Assembly (NCBI GenBank): GCA_951640165.1
Contig: OX621255.1
Span: 26,510,001-26,574,000 of the forward strand
DNA length: 64,000 nt
Direction of reading: 5' to 3'
Source: Pseudoips prasinana
Lineage: Eukaryota > Arthropoda > Insecta > Lepidoptera > Nolidae
Shown: in pieces, positions 32,662-42,769 of the stretch
Layout of the letters: the number at the start of each line of letters is the position of its first letter
How positions within the stretch are numbered: the stretch's first letter is position 1
Program-made: the position numbers and the translations under genes
The notes under the pieces: generated by a model
What the model saw: only the letters and a program-made list of their open reading frames with translations
Databases searched by the model: none
What the model was told of the DNA's origin: nothing

Positions 32662-33245
32662 TTACTTACTATTAAGACTATTAGTTATTATAATATTACA
32701 ACATAATTATTCGTTTGTAAATGTATTATTGTTATTTATTTATAAAATTATTGAAATTATTAATTGTAAATTGTGATTTTATGACTTGTAACGATTGTTA
32801 TCAATAAATAAATGAAATGAAATGAAATGAAAACATACATTATAATTATATTAGGTACCATTTTCATTGTATTGCTTAATTATTATGTATATTTTATGTT
32901 TCTTAGAAATATTTACTAGTGTATGTGAATTTTTAATCCTGTTTGAATAATTATCATTTAGAATTAAATAATTTGACATTGAGTCACTATATTTCATGTT
33001 TTGTCATTTTTATTTAGGTAACTGTAATATTCAATGTGTATCTTAAATAGCCTCAAAGTTTTTAAGAAGAAAGAAGAAGAGAATACATATATTCAGTAAA
33101 CTAGCACAGATAATAATAATTAGGGTTACGTTAGGCGGTTGGGTACTTTTGGACACGGCTCGCATTGTCAGGAGGTTCGGTCTCTAGAGCCGTAACCTCC
33201 GTTAGCATGGACCCTGTTCCTGCTGCCAGTTGCAAATCCTATTTT

Positions 33246-33838
33246 TTAGGGTTCCGTAGCCAAATGGCAAAAAACGGAACCCTTATAGATTCGTCATGTC
33301 TGTCTGTCTGTCCGTATGTCACAGCCACTTTTTCCCGAAACTATGAGAGCTGTACTGTTGAAACTTGGTAAGTAGATTCGGTTAGATTTCGGTGAACCGC
33401 ATTAGATTTTTACACAAAAATAGAAAAAGAACAATAATTTTGGGGGGTCCCCATACATAGAACTGAAACACAAAAAAAAAATTTCATTGTACCAATACAT
33501 GTGGGGCGTCTATGGATAGGTCTTAAAAATGATATTGAGGTTTCTAATATAATTTTTTTCTAAACTGAATAGTTTGCGCGAGAGACACTTACAAAGTGGT
33601 AAAATGTGTGTCCCCCCCCTGTAACTTCTAAAATAAGAGAATTATATAACTAAAAAAAATATATGATGTACATTACCATGCAAACTAACAACAAAAATTA
33701 GTATGAACGAGATCTAGGAAGTAGTTTTTCTTTTATACGTCAAAAATCGTAAACTGCAATTTGCTTTCATTTAATCAACTGAAATATTTGCTGCTACGGA
33801 ACCCTTCATGGGCGAGTCCGCCTCGCACTTGGCCGGTT
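33246..33838 (-). mobile_element. Element P-related repeat, long variant
   Basis: Right end ctacggaacccttcatgggc.. cctcgcacttggccggtttt is the inverse of the P head; left end agggttccgtagccaaatgg..aacggaaccctta. Inner part (tgtctgtctgtccgtatgtc, attttggggggtccccatac) differs from other P copies. Confidence 0.6.
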
Positions 33839-34051
33839 TTTATATTTTAAAAGGTATATTTAGGTTTTTTTATATATTTTAAATGTATGTAACAAAAAAA
33901 GGTTTGAATAAATGATAATAATAATATATATAGGTACACAAACAGAAGTCTTTAATGATTATCTGTGCGAGTTCGAATTGGTCCCATCTCAGCACTAGTT
34001 AATGTTCCAGATTAACTGTTGCAGCGCTGGTTTTATGATGAGTGATGAGTT

Positions 34052-37000
34052 AGATAGATAGATAGATAGATAACTCTTTATTGCACACCAAAGACATAAA
34101 CTTAGAGTAAAAAATTACATTAAAATGGAAATAGTACAAGTGGCGGCCTTATCGCTAAAAGCGATCTCTTCCAGGCAACCGATGAATGGACCAGAACTGT
34201 TAGTGAATAGAAAGACGGGGGTAGTAGGTGGTGTACAGAACAAAAGATGAATGAATATACCGAAGGTACATTCAATAGCAGAAAATTTATTTGAATATTA
34301 CGAAGTCAATAAAATAATATAAATATATATATATATAAATAAATATATATAATTATATATATATGTGTATATATACATATGAATACAAACATACATAAAT
34401 ACACAAAATGGCATTCAGAGTGTTGTCAGATAATATTCTTTTAAGTGTTTTTTAAACACAGGAAGTGACTGGGCTCGTGTTACCGACACAGGCAATGCAT
34501 TCCACAGACGAGCAGCTTGCACGGTAAAGGATTTATCATAAAATGTAGTGGAATGCATTGGTATTTTAAGGCGTAAGTTTTCTGATGATCTCACACTTCG
34601 TGCATGCGTCTCCTTTAAGAACTGGAAGCGATCCTTAAGGTAATTTGGTGTATTAGGATTGAATAAAATATTATACAGAAGAGAAAGAATGTGTGTATTC
34701 CGGCGAAGGCGTATAGGAAGCCACTTGAGTTTAGTACGAAATTCGGAGACATGATCATATTTCCGTAATCCAAATATGAAACGTATACAGAAATTCTGGA
34801 GCTGCTCAAGTTCATCTAGTTGGTCCTCCGTGATATCGAGATAACTGGCATCAGCATAGTCAAGGATTGGAAGGAGAAGAGATTGGACAAGTGCAGTTTT
34901 GGTGGCAATCGGCAGAAAGTTACGAAGACGTCTTAGGGCCCCAGAAGACGCAATCAGTTTCCTGCTAGTTTCTTTGAGTTGAGGAGTCCAGGATAAAGTT
35001 GAATCTATGTAGATGCCCAGGTTTTTAACTTGATCACTAAAAGGTATGGTAGTACCATCAAACATAGCCTTTGGAATTTGTGACCAATTTATCGTTGATA
35101 ATTTTCTTGAACTGCCCACAACAATTACTTGGGTTTTAATAGGGTTTACCATTAGCCCGTATTTTTTGCTCCAACAAGCTATCCGACCTAAATCTTTATT
35201 AATAATATCTATAGCTTCAGATAGCTTCTCAACTGGTGCCTGAGTATATATTTGGAGATCATCGGCATAAAGGTGGTAAGAGGAAAGTAATTGATCAGAG
35301 ATAGTATTAATAAATATGGCGAAGAGTAGAGGAGAAAGCACGCCGCCCTGTGGCACACCAGCACTAGAGTTACACCAAGAAGAGGAAGTATCTTCAATGC
35401 GAACCCGTTGTCGGCGACCAAACAGGTAACTACGAATCCAATCAATAGCCGTTGGAGATATGTTAATAGAGCGTAATATGGCCAGCAAAATATCATAATC
35501 GACAGTATTAAAAGCATTGCTAAAATCTAGCAGTGCCAGAGCCGTCAGATTACCTGCCTCCATACCAAACCTAATGTCATCCGTAATTTGGAGGAGAGCC
35601 GTAGTGGTACTGTGACCAGGGCAAAAACCGGATTGAAAGGGATTAAGAAAGTTATGTTTACAGAGGAAAGAGCTGAGCTGATGATGGATAAGACGTTCAA
35701 GGACTTTAGAAAGGAAAGGTAAAATGGAAATAGGTCGATACTCAGAGAAAGCTGTAGGATTAGGCTTCTTTGGCAATGGAATAACTTGTGCGTCTTTCCA
35801 AGAAGATGGAAAAACACCACAAGTTATGGAGAAGTTAAGGATATGGGAAATTACTGGAAGGATTTCATCAAGGATAGGGACGATCATGTTACGGCTGACA
35901 TAGTCACACCCAATAGCATTGGAGGTGATGGATGTTATGCTCTTTTTAACATCACAATCGGAAAATTTATGAAAAATAAAAGTTGGAAATTGAGGCGAAG
36001 GAAACGAAGAGAGATAATTCAGAGTATGTGCTTTAATTGTCTTATCAAATTGAGACGACGTAGAGAAATTTTGATTAATCGAGTTGATGTCTAAATCTTT
36101 AGGAATTGCGTCTTGACGTGATTTTCCAACCCCCATTTGATTAAGAAATTTCCATACTTTAACTGGATCTCCATTTTCTATGGAGCTATGAAAATGTTGT
36201 CGTTGTGCATTCCTACACACCTTATTGCAGTGATTCCTTATCAAAACATATTTATTCCAATTATGCTCATTATTTCGTATCTTGAATTTGCTTTTGGCGG
36301 CTGCTTTGCGATTTTGTAAAGATTTAATTCCTTCAGTGAGCCAAGGAGCAGGTTGATGTTTTAATTTTATAGCTCGTAAAGGAGCATGTTTATCGTACAA
36401 ATCGATAATCGAGGAGTTGAAAAAGTTTACTTTTTCATCAATTGAATTTGATGCAAAGAGCGGCGTCCAATCAATATTGTTCGCGTCTTCACGCAGGTTA
36501 GCGATATTTATGCCACCAAAACTGCGTTGCAAAAGAACTTTGGGTTTGGCCTTAGGTGGGCGAACTTTATATGAAAGATAGAGAAGGTCGTGGTATGAAA
36601 AGGCATCAGCCGAGCACTGACCGTACTTGGCAACATGATCAGTAGAAGAAACAAGAACAAGATCAAGTAGCGATGGAGAACAGTTTGGAGAGTTATGTGT
36701 AGCACTAAGAGGGAGAAGAGAAAGGTTATTGGATTCTACCAAAGAAAGAAGCGCAGTAGAGCGGTAGTCTTGTTTAAGAATGCAAGTATTGAAATCACCC
36801 ATGACTATAGAATGACTGTAAGAATGGATAAACCTTTGCAAGAGATTACCAAAGGAAGAAAAATAATTGACACGGAGTGAAGGACTATAGTAAACTCCGA
36901 GTAATATTTTGAAATGGTGAAGCTCAACTTCTAGAAAAAGATGCTCGCCAGCATCTGTAGGGGGTGGTTGTGCTGATATATCTAAGATGGAAAAAGAAAT

Positions 37001-37445
37001 GTTAGTGCGGAGATATATGGCAACACCCCCACCACCGCGGGGAGTACGACAGTTTCTTATAAGTTTGAAGCCAGGTAGGGAATAAGCTGTAGTTGGTAGG
37101 CATGGTTTCAGCCATGATTCGGAGACAAGTATAGCATGTATGTTCTTACAGTCAAAACTGGCCAGCATATCGGGGAAATGAGCCGGAATACTCTGAGCGT
37201 TAATGTGTATGACATTAAAGTTCCGAGGTACATCAGAAAAGTTAGACGCGAGTGTCTCAGCAAGAGATGGAATGCTAATAAAACTTTCATCATCACTGAT
37301 GACGGAATAGAAACTATCATTATTACTATTATTATCGGATGCCATAATAAATAAATAATATACTTAGAAATTAATATATATAAATGAATATAACTTAAGT
37401 CAAAATATATAACCTTAGAAATTAATATATATACCAACAAAATAC
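34052..37445 (-). mobile_element. Full-length CR1-group LINE, intact single ORF
   Basis: 5' UTR about 37346-37445 with two copies of a 20-nt block (37363 and 37414, period 51), ORF 37345-34415, 3' UTR with the cggccttatcgctaaaagcg block, polyadenylation-type aataaagagtt and (TATC)n tail at 34052-34072. At least five truncated copies of the 3' end occur in the window (7925, 22115, 24793, 25470, 48052). Confidence 0.88.
34415..37345 (-). CDS. LINE endonuclease-reverse transcriptase, 976 residues, uninterrupted
   Basis: ATG at 37345. APE-type endonuclease 43-260: HINAQS 47-52, SESW with E76, GDFN 183-186, SYHD with H252. RT about 515-780: EYRPIS, motif A DFSNAFNTVD with D607, GVPQGG 663-668, YADD 693-696. 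C-terminal domain to FKKHLKEYYL. Every catalytic block I can check is present and no stop interrupts, so this copy may be young or active. No separate ORF1 is visible upstream, where the element starts within 100 nt. Expressed protein would carry out target-primed reverse transcription. Confidence 0.9.
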   Translation of the reverse strand: MASDNNSNNDSFYSVISDDESFISIPSLAETLASNFSDVPRNFNVIHINAQSIPAHFPDMLASFDCKNIHAILVSESWLKPCLPTTAYSLPGFKLIRNCRTPRGGGGVAIYLRTNISFSILDISAQPPPTDAGEHLFLEVELHHFKILLGVYYSPSLRVNYFSSFGNLLQRFIHSYSHSIVMGDFNTCILKQDYRSTALLSLVESNNLSLLPLSATHNSPNCSPSLLDLVLVSSTDHVAKYGQCSADAFSYHDLLYLSYKVRPPKAKPKVLLQRSFGGINIANLREDANNIDWTPLFASNSIDEKVNFFNSSIIDLYDKHAPLRAIKLKHQPAPWLTEGIKSLQNRKAAAKSKFKIRNNEHNWNKYVLIRNHCNKVCRNAQRQHFHSSIENGDPVKVWKFLNQMGVGKSRQDAIPKDLDINSINQNFSTSSQFDKTIKAHTLNYLSSFPSPQFPTFIFHKFSDCDVKKSITSITSNAIGCDYVSRNMIVPILDEILPVISHILNFSITCGVFPSSWKDAQVIPLPKKPNPTAFSEYRPISILPFLSKVLERLIHHQLSSFLCKHNFLNPFQSGFCPGHSTTTALLQITDDIRFGMEAGNLTALALLDFSNAFNTVDYDILLAILRSINISPTAIDWIRSYLFGRRQRVRIEDTSSSWCNSSAGVPQGGVLSPLLFAIFINTISDQLLSSYHLYADDLQIYTQAPVEKLSEAIDIINKDLGRIACWSKKYGLMVNPIKTQVIVVGSSRKLSTINWSQIPKAMFDGTTIPFSDQVKNLGIYIDSTLSWTPQLKETSRKLIASSGALRRLRNFLPIATKTALVQSLLLPILDYADASYLDITEDQLDELEQLQNFCIRFIFGLRKYDHVSEFRTKLKWLPIRLRRNTHILSLLYNILFNPNTPNYLKDRFQFLKETHARSVRSSENLRLKIPMHSTTFYDKSFTVQAARLWNALPVSVTRAQSLPVFKKHLKEYYLTTL

Positions 37446-37456
37446 TAAATAAATCG

Positions 37457-38689
37457 CAACATGGTTTTCAAAAAGGCAAAAGCACTAACACCTTGCTTTC
37501 TAATTTTACTGATGAGATTAATACTCATCTAAATAACAAGAAATTTGTAGTTGCCATATTTTTTGACTACAAAAAAGCCTTTGAAACATTGGAAAAAAAT
37601 ACATTATTAAATGCCGTAGAAGAATGTGGAGTGGTAAAGCCTCTCAAAGAATGGTTTGGGGACTACCTCGACTCACGCACATATCGAGTGCGAGTAGACG
37701 ACACGCTGAGCGATGAGAGGGGGGTGCGGTGCGGGGTACCCCAAGGTTCTGGATGTGGCCCGGTCGCCTATCTGATGCATGTAAACAGTCTGTGCAGAGT
37801 GATGCAGCATTGCTCGGCTCACATGTTCGCGGATGACCTATCTGCCCTTCGGGCTGGTACCGACCTGGCTGAGACGTGTCGCTTCGTTCAACAAGACGTA
37901 GACGCTGTTGTTAAATGGTCACATGATAATGGCATAGTTTTAAATTCTGAAAAAAACAAATTATTAATTATACATTCTCCCTACTTACCACTCATAGGAA
38001 CACCGAAATTACTCGCTCACACTTATGATTGCATACACAATAATCATATCAACTGTCACTGTAAGCCAATTGAAAGAGTAGATTGTGTAACCTATTTAGG
38101 CATGAAAGTAGAAGAGCATTTTTCTTGGGCTAAACACATTGAATCTAGATGTAATACGCTCAGAGTGTTGTTAGGTAAATTTTATCACCTTAGTTATAGA
38201 ATGCCTAGTAACACCCTGAAGTTACTATACACAAGTTTAGTTGAGCCAGTTCTGGATTATGCTCTTGATTGCTACGGACTCACGTTTAAATCTTATATTG
38301 ACAAACTAGAAAACATCCAACTTAGAATTATAAAATTGCTAGTTGATAAAAAAACAAAAAATAAATATAAACATAACTACTATAAATTATTTAAAATATG
38401 TAAATTTTTACCAGTTAGTGTGAAACATAAATACCTTCTCGCAATTAACAACCATGGCTTTCAGGAGCATAATACAACAATCCAAAAACTATATAATAAA
38501 TATAACACAAGAGCAATGACCTCCGGTAAATTTGTTGTCCCTAGGATAACGAATGTATACGGAGATAGGACCCTAAATAAACGTATCCCCTACATACTTA
38601 ACAGTATACCAGAGGACATCAGAAAGGAATGTAATAAACATAAGTTTAAAATTAAGTTAAAAAAATACCTCCTAGATAATCTTCCATAG
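37457..38689 (+). pseudogene. Reverse transcriptase fragment, open
   Basis: Open from QHGFQKGKST (RT motif 2a region) through motif A FFDYKKAFETL, GVPQGSGCGP, FADD (HMFADDLSAL) to the stop at 38689, about 410 codons. The endonuclease and first RT motifs are missing. Contains two Cys/His pairs (CIHNNHINCHC) after motif D. The frame has no ATG at its start, as expected of a truncated insertion. Confidence 0.82.
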
Positions 38690-38748
38690 AAAATATTAAT
38701 GTACATACATATATAACAGCGCTACTTAAGATAGTTAATAATTTCGAT

Positions 38749-38863
38749 CTCACAGTCAAACTGTTTGTACAGTTTTGTGAGACTTTGTTTTAACTCATAA
38801 GGTTGACCTTATGAGTTAAAACAAAGTGTTATTATATACAGTGTTGACACTGTATATAATAAC
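38749..38863. repeat. Three directly abutting hairpins in the LINE 3' UTR
   Basis: 38749-38781: ctcaca..aaactgt ttgt acagttt..tgtgag. 38782-38827: perfect 22-bp arms, loop TG. 38828-38863: perfect 17-bp arms, loop TG. No spacer between them. Confidence 0.92.
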
Positions 38864-38939
38864 AAAGAATAATAATAAATAATAAAAAAAAATAATAATA
38901 AAAAAAAAATACAACCTAAAAAAATAAAAACTAATAATA

Positions 38940-39415
38940 TGTGTAGGTCAGCAGTGGTCCACCCACCGGTTCAGTGTTTAAAAATTAAAATACATATATG
39001 AAGTTCTATTACATAATACAAACAGAAAATTTGACAATTAAAATAAAACACAAATAAAATAATTGCCGTGTAGTCCGGGGCTAAAAAGATAGATTGCGGC
39101 AGGAAAAGTTGTAATTTTATTTTGATATTCGATCTAATAACTCGAAAGTTTCATTAAGTAATAATGATAATGCTTAACATGGAACGCACCAATGCCTAAT
39201 CGTTGCATTTATATAGTCTTTGTCACTGCCATAATCTAAAACAAAACTTATTATTTTTGAAGGAACACGTCACATTATTTTAGACTACCCACACAGTACT
39301 AACAAAAATATGGAGATATAATACTAAAAAATATATTGTAAATTTCTAAGTGATGTGCGCCTACCCCGGACTTACGTAAAATACGAGTATCAATAGGATA
39401 TTTTGTTATGAAGTG
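38940..39415. other. AT-rich spacer, no gene
   Basis: I see only simple AT-rich sequence and gtagtccggggctaaaaag / gtgcgcctaccccggac, which may be a pair of loosely inverted ends. Nothing coding. Confidence 0.3.
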
Positions 39416-39705
39416 TTATTTCTTTGCGGCAGCATTCCGTTTCGGCCTTGTAAATGGTTTCGCAACTGCGGCGGGTTTATTCGCGTCCTGCCCGTCTTGC
39501 GGCGGCAGCTTGGCTATTCTGTCCAAGTCCAAGGCATTTTGGACACGATGCTTAGCTCCGTCAGGACCAAGTACATTTATGGAACCCTCCATAGTCCAAG
39601 AGTTGGCGACTCCAAGTCTATCCCGCACAGCAAGGAACAAGTTATGGCGCGTTACCCAATTAGAATTGAGATAAGAAAGAGAATACTTCGAGTATTCTTG
39701 TGAGA
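39416..39705 (-). pseudogene. Possible LINE ORF1 C-terminal fragment
   Basis: Minus strand encodes LFLAVRDRLGVANSWTMEG.. then DLDRIAKL and an Ala/Lys-rich tail ending RNAAAKK. The INLF.A...L.....WT..G.I pattern resembles the C-terminal domain of some LINE ORF1 proteins. Moderate to weak. Confidence 0.35.
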
Positions 39706-39714
39706 CTGAATTAG

Positions 39715-39960
39715 AAATCCCGAAATGAGTAGGCGAATGAATGTAGCCGAAATAGCCCGAAGAATTCCCACATGGAAGTGGTAGTGGCAGTGGAGCTTGT
39801 ATTACTGACAGCCAATGGGGAATAAAAGTTCTCAGTTGGTGACCATGAACTGGAAGACACAGCGTTGACCACCCAAAAGGAGGCCTTGCGATATGGGAAG
39901 GGTTGTGGGATTGGGCAGCAAAATACCGGTTATTGTGGCGATACTTTGCCCAGCTGACGG
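39715..39960 (+). mobile_element. Decayed RTE-type C-terminal fragment
   Basis: MSRRMNVAEIARRI (compare TKVTDIARRI), then tgaactggaagacacagcgt, cacccaaaaggaggccttgc corresponding to the GRRSVGRPP region. Many changes. Confidence 0.45.
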
Positions 39961-40069
39961 GATAATGTGGAGAACATAACAAATGGAGAGAACTTGAGCA
40001 ATGCTATCTTCGAAACCGTTTGAATGAAAGAAAACCCATACAAGATTCTTCGGCTGATATTTACTATTT

Positions 40070-40320
40070 ATTGTATTGGATATTGTTACCCTAGCGACAG
40101 AGTTGCTCAAGCCGCCCAGTTGGCCTCTGCCATGGCTTAACAACTGTTGTCTAACCACTACAGTCGGGACTGACAGATAAAGTGACCTCGGAAACAGCAA
40201 TTAAACCACTTTGGTGGTCACCCATCTATGGGCTGACCGCGGGCCTGGTTGCTTCACCTCGCCATTCACTTATGGACCAGTGAAAGCATCTAGCTATTAG
40301 CGCACTTCCCGCTTATAATT
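40070..40320 (-). mobile_element. SINE-E copy
   Basis: ccgcccagttggcctctgcc.. ttggtggtcacccatctatg.. gcgggcctggttgctt. Same family as 11488 and 50122. Confidence 0.65.
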
Positions 40321-40631
40321 TTACTTGTATGTAAAGTTATATTTATTAACATTATACATATAATATTATAATGAACTAGTTTTTTTTTATAGGCTAAATT
40401 AGCTCATTAATTCCAATATGAATGTGAAACTTTGTATGAGACTTCCTCTATGGTCTGGTATCATACAATTTGGTAATCGTACCCTGAATCTTGTTAGGAA
40501 GGGAAAGAGTTAACTATTTCGCTGTTCGTGTTAACACTTAGTCGTTTAGTTTCCGACCTATAAAGAATAACAGGGCCATCCCATCCCATACCATCTCGTG
40601 GGTATCGTAAAAGGCGAGTAATGAAAAAAAT

Positions 40632-40858
40632 ATATACTGGGACATTATTTACACAAGGCCATCGGATCCCAAACTAATCAGAGCTTGTTCTATGGAAACC
40701 AGATAACTGATATACTACATATACTATTGCTTCTTTTGTTAATACATACTTATATAGATAATTACACGCTGACTCAGGATAAACATATTCATATACACAA
40801 ATATCTGTCCTGGGTGGAAATGGAACCCACGACCCCCGGCGTCAAAAGCAAACATTTA
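40632..40858 (-). mobile_element. SINE-C copy followed by (GGAAC)n
   Basis: tatatactgggacattattt.. cggatcccaaactaatcaga.. tgtcctgggtggaaatggaa. The insertion ends in a pentanucleotide tract (40863-40945, ACGGA/ACGAA). Confidence 0.72.
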
Positions 40859-40956
40859 AAACAATACAAAACGAAACGGAACGAAACGAAACGTAACGGA
40901 ATGGATCGGAACGGAACGGAACGGAATGGAACGAAACGAAACATCCAAAATAAAAA

Positions 40957-41700
40957 AAAGTTATTTTCACGTAGACTTTAAAAAAGCGCTTGTTAATAGT
41001 CAGAACATGTTTGTAGTAATATAGTTGTATACATTATTATTTCTAGTTATATAGATATTTACGTACACGGATTGTATGAAAACATTTATAAAATTCGTTT
41101 TATAATAGCAATGATATAAAGTTAGCTAAATAGCTAGCTTGTATTAAGTTATTGTCAAAGAGATTATGTTTAAGTTTAATTATGAAAATGTATAGTTGTA
41201 CATAATATGTAGTAAAAATATAGCTACCTAATAGCTATATTTTTACTACATATTGTCCGAATGGTTTTGTCTATATTAAGGTATTATTATTATGGCGGAC
41301 CTTTTGTTAATAACGACGGTCGCGCTTTAATGATACCACCGGATCCAATGCGCCCCAACTGAGAAGACCCACCGAAACAAACTCAGTGGGTTCATCTACT
41401 ACCGGTTTCAACACGGCCCAGTTGAGACGATCCGGCGAACTCGGGATTTGATCCACTTAGAGTAATTATTTGGTAGGCAAACACAATATATGCTCAATCG
41501 GTTGTCTGAATGCTTATTATTTTACATTATATTTAGGTATACAAAAGAAAAAAATCAAAACAATAACATTATTCATTTAAGACAGAGTCAATAACTTTCA
41601 ATTAAGTATATGATATCAATAATTATATATTACAGATAGTTTACGTAACTCAGCCGATCAGTCACGTCTATATGACTTTAAAAGTCTTCATATATTTACT
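40957..41700 (-). mobile_element. Element G copy 2, one end
   Basis: ttcacgtagactttaaaaaa.. atgtttgtagtaatatagtt.. then the inner block with ccaccggatccaatgcgccc.. aacaaactcagtgggttcat. It has a 15-nt-arm hairpin at 41220-41263 that is absent from copies 1 and 3. Confidence 0.65.
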
Positions 41701-41799
41701 CTACCTTGCTTATATATCTACGAAGTTGCCACATTTGTAATATTTGTAAAAAGTAACCTTTTTCTGTTTGACACCCTCAATGGTATAAGACAAAGACAT

Positions 41800-42360
41800 A
41801 AAATACGCTTTAGACCCCACAAAAAAGCCGCATTTAACAATAACTTTATAGGCATGGCACCAAAAATTTACAACAATTGCCACACCATATAATATTAGAA
41901 TGCAACAATGCGAAATTCAAAAAGCTTTTGACGGAGTTTTTAATTAATAAGGTTTATTACACCATAAGCGAATATTTATTAGATAACGGTATGTAATGTA
42001 AATTATAATAATGGCTCAACTATGTAAATTGATAATTTGTGTATTGATGTATCTGGACGACTAAGGCTACTTTATTTATTTATTTGTTAATTGACATATT
42101 ATATGATTGACGACTATGCATTACGCGATATTGACATGTGTATATTTTTTTAATTTAATTGTGTGACATTCTTACTTTTATTTAATTTTATTTTTAAATT
42201 TGTAATCGCATTGCTTCTAATATTAAACAAAAATTGTAACAAAATAAAATCCAGTTGCATGCTCTAACAGGCTGGACATAGCGGACTAACATTTTACTAT
42301 CACCCTTAAATGTACATTATTTACCTGTGTTCGCAAATAAATAAATTTGTATTTGTATTT
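41800..42360 (+). pseudogene. LINE C-terminal codons and 3' UTR
   Basis: Around 41805-41960 reads RFRPHKKAAFNNNFIGMAPKIYN.. then FKKLL-type C-terminus with one frameshift; 3' UTR ends aaatttgtatttgtattttg (TTTGTA tail). Confidence 0.6.
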
Positions 42361-42362
42361 TG

Positions 42363-42465
42363 TTATGGCTACAATATCTCCAGCGAGCAATGCGCAGGTA
42401 GGCAGTGAGAGTCTTTGTCATCGATATACTCTTTAGTGGTGTAATAACCCCTAGCCATTTTAAAA
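42363..42465 (-). mobile_element. Element G fragment (conserved ORF part)
   Basis: tggctacaatatctccagcg.. gtcatcgatatactctttag.. taataacccctagccat: the inverse of 49178-49285. Confidence 0.6.
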
Positions 42466-42529
42466 CTTGTGTCAGGCAATACAGCAGGTAGTCGGGCAGC
42501 AGTGGCACCTGTGTACTATACATACCACC

Positions 42530-42660
42530 TGACTGCGGTCGCCAAGTCGCATGACGAGTGCGGTGACTAGACTACAAACGCCTCCAAATGGCAACGGTAC
42601 AGATATCTTTGAGGTAGGCCTATGTCCAGCAGTGGAGGTATCAGGCTGATGATATGATGT
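42530..42660 (+). mobile_element. K/RTE-type 3' end, diverged
   Basis: tgcggtcgccaagtcgcatg.. ggcctatgtccagcagtgga.. ggctgatgatatgatg. Confidence 0.45.
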
Positions 42661-42769
42661 GTTTACACTTTACACTCTGTTAAATATAGGAAAGAGATAA
42701 AACATATAACAATAATACGCTGGAAAAGAGAGAAACTATTGTTGATTATATTATATTTTATAATAGGCA

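Larger units (their letters stand above)
28757..32830 (+). mobile_element. Near-complete CR1-group LINE with two ORFs
   Basis: 5' leader from about 28757, ORF1 28837-29769, ORF2 29780-32661, then 3' UTR ending aataaatgaaatgaaatgaa (TGAAA)n tail near 32811-32830. The 10-nt gap between ORF1 stop and ORF2 start is compatible with re-initiation. One frameshift in ORF2. No clear target duplication seen. Confidence 0.85.
37451..38940 (+). mobile_element. 5'-truncated LINE (RT C-terminal half plus 3' UTR)
   Basis: Coding 37457-38689, 3' UTR to about 38935 ending in A/AAT-rich sequence. It starts at the 5' end of the minus-strand LINE at 34052-37445, forming a head-to-head junction. The 3' UTR contains three abutting hairpins. 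Confidence 0.75.

Noticed and set aside
40685..40981. 98-codon plus frame with NETKRNGMDRNG-type repeats
   Set aside because: Translation of the (GGAAC)n microsatellite next to a SINE-C copy.
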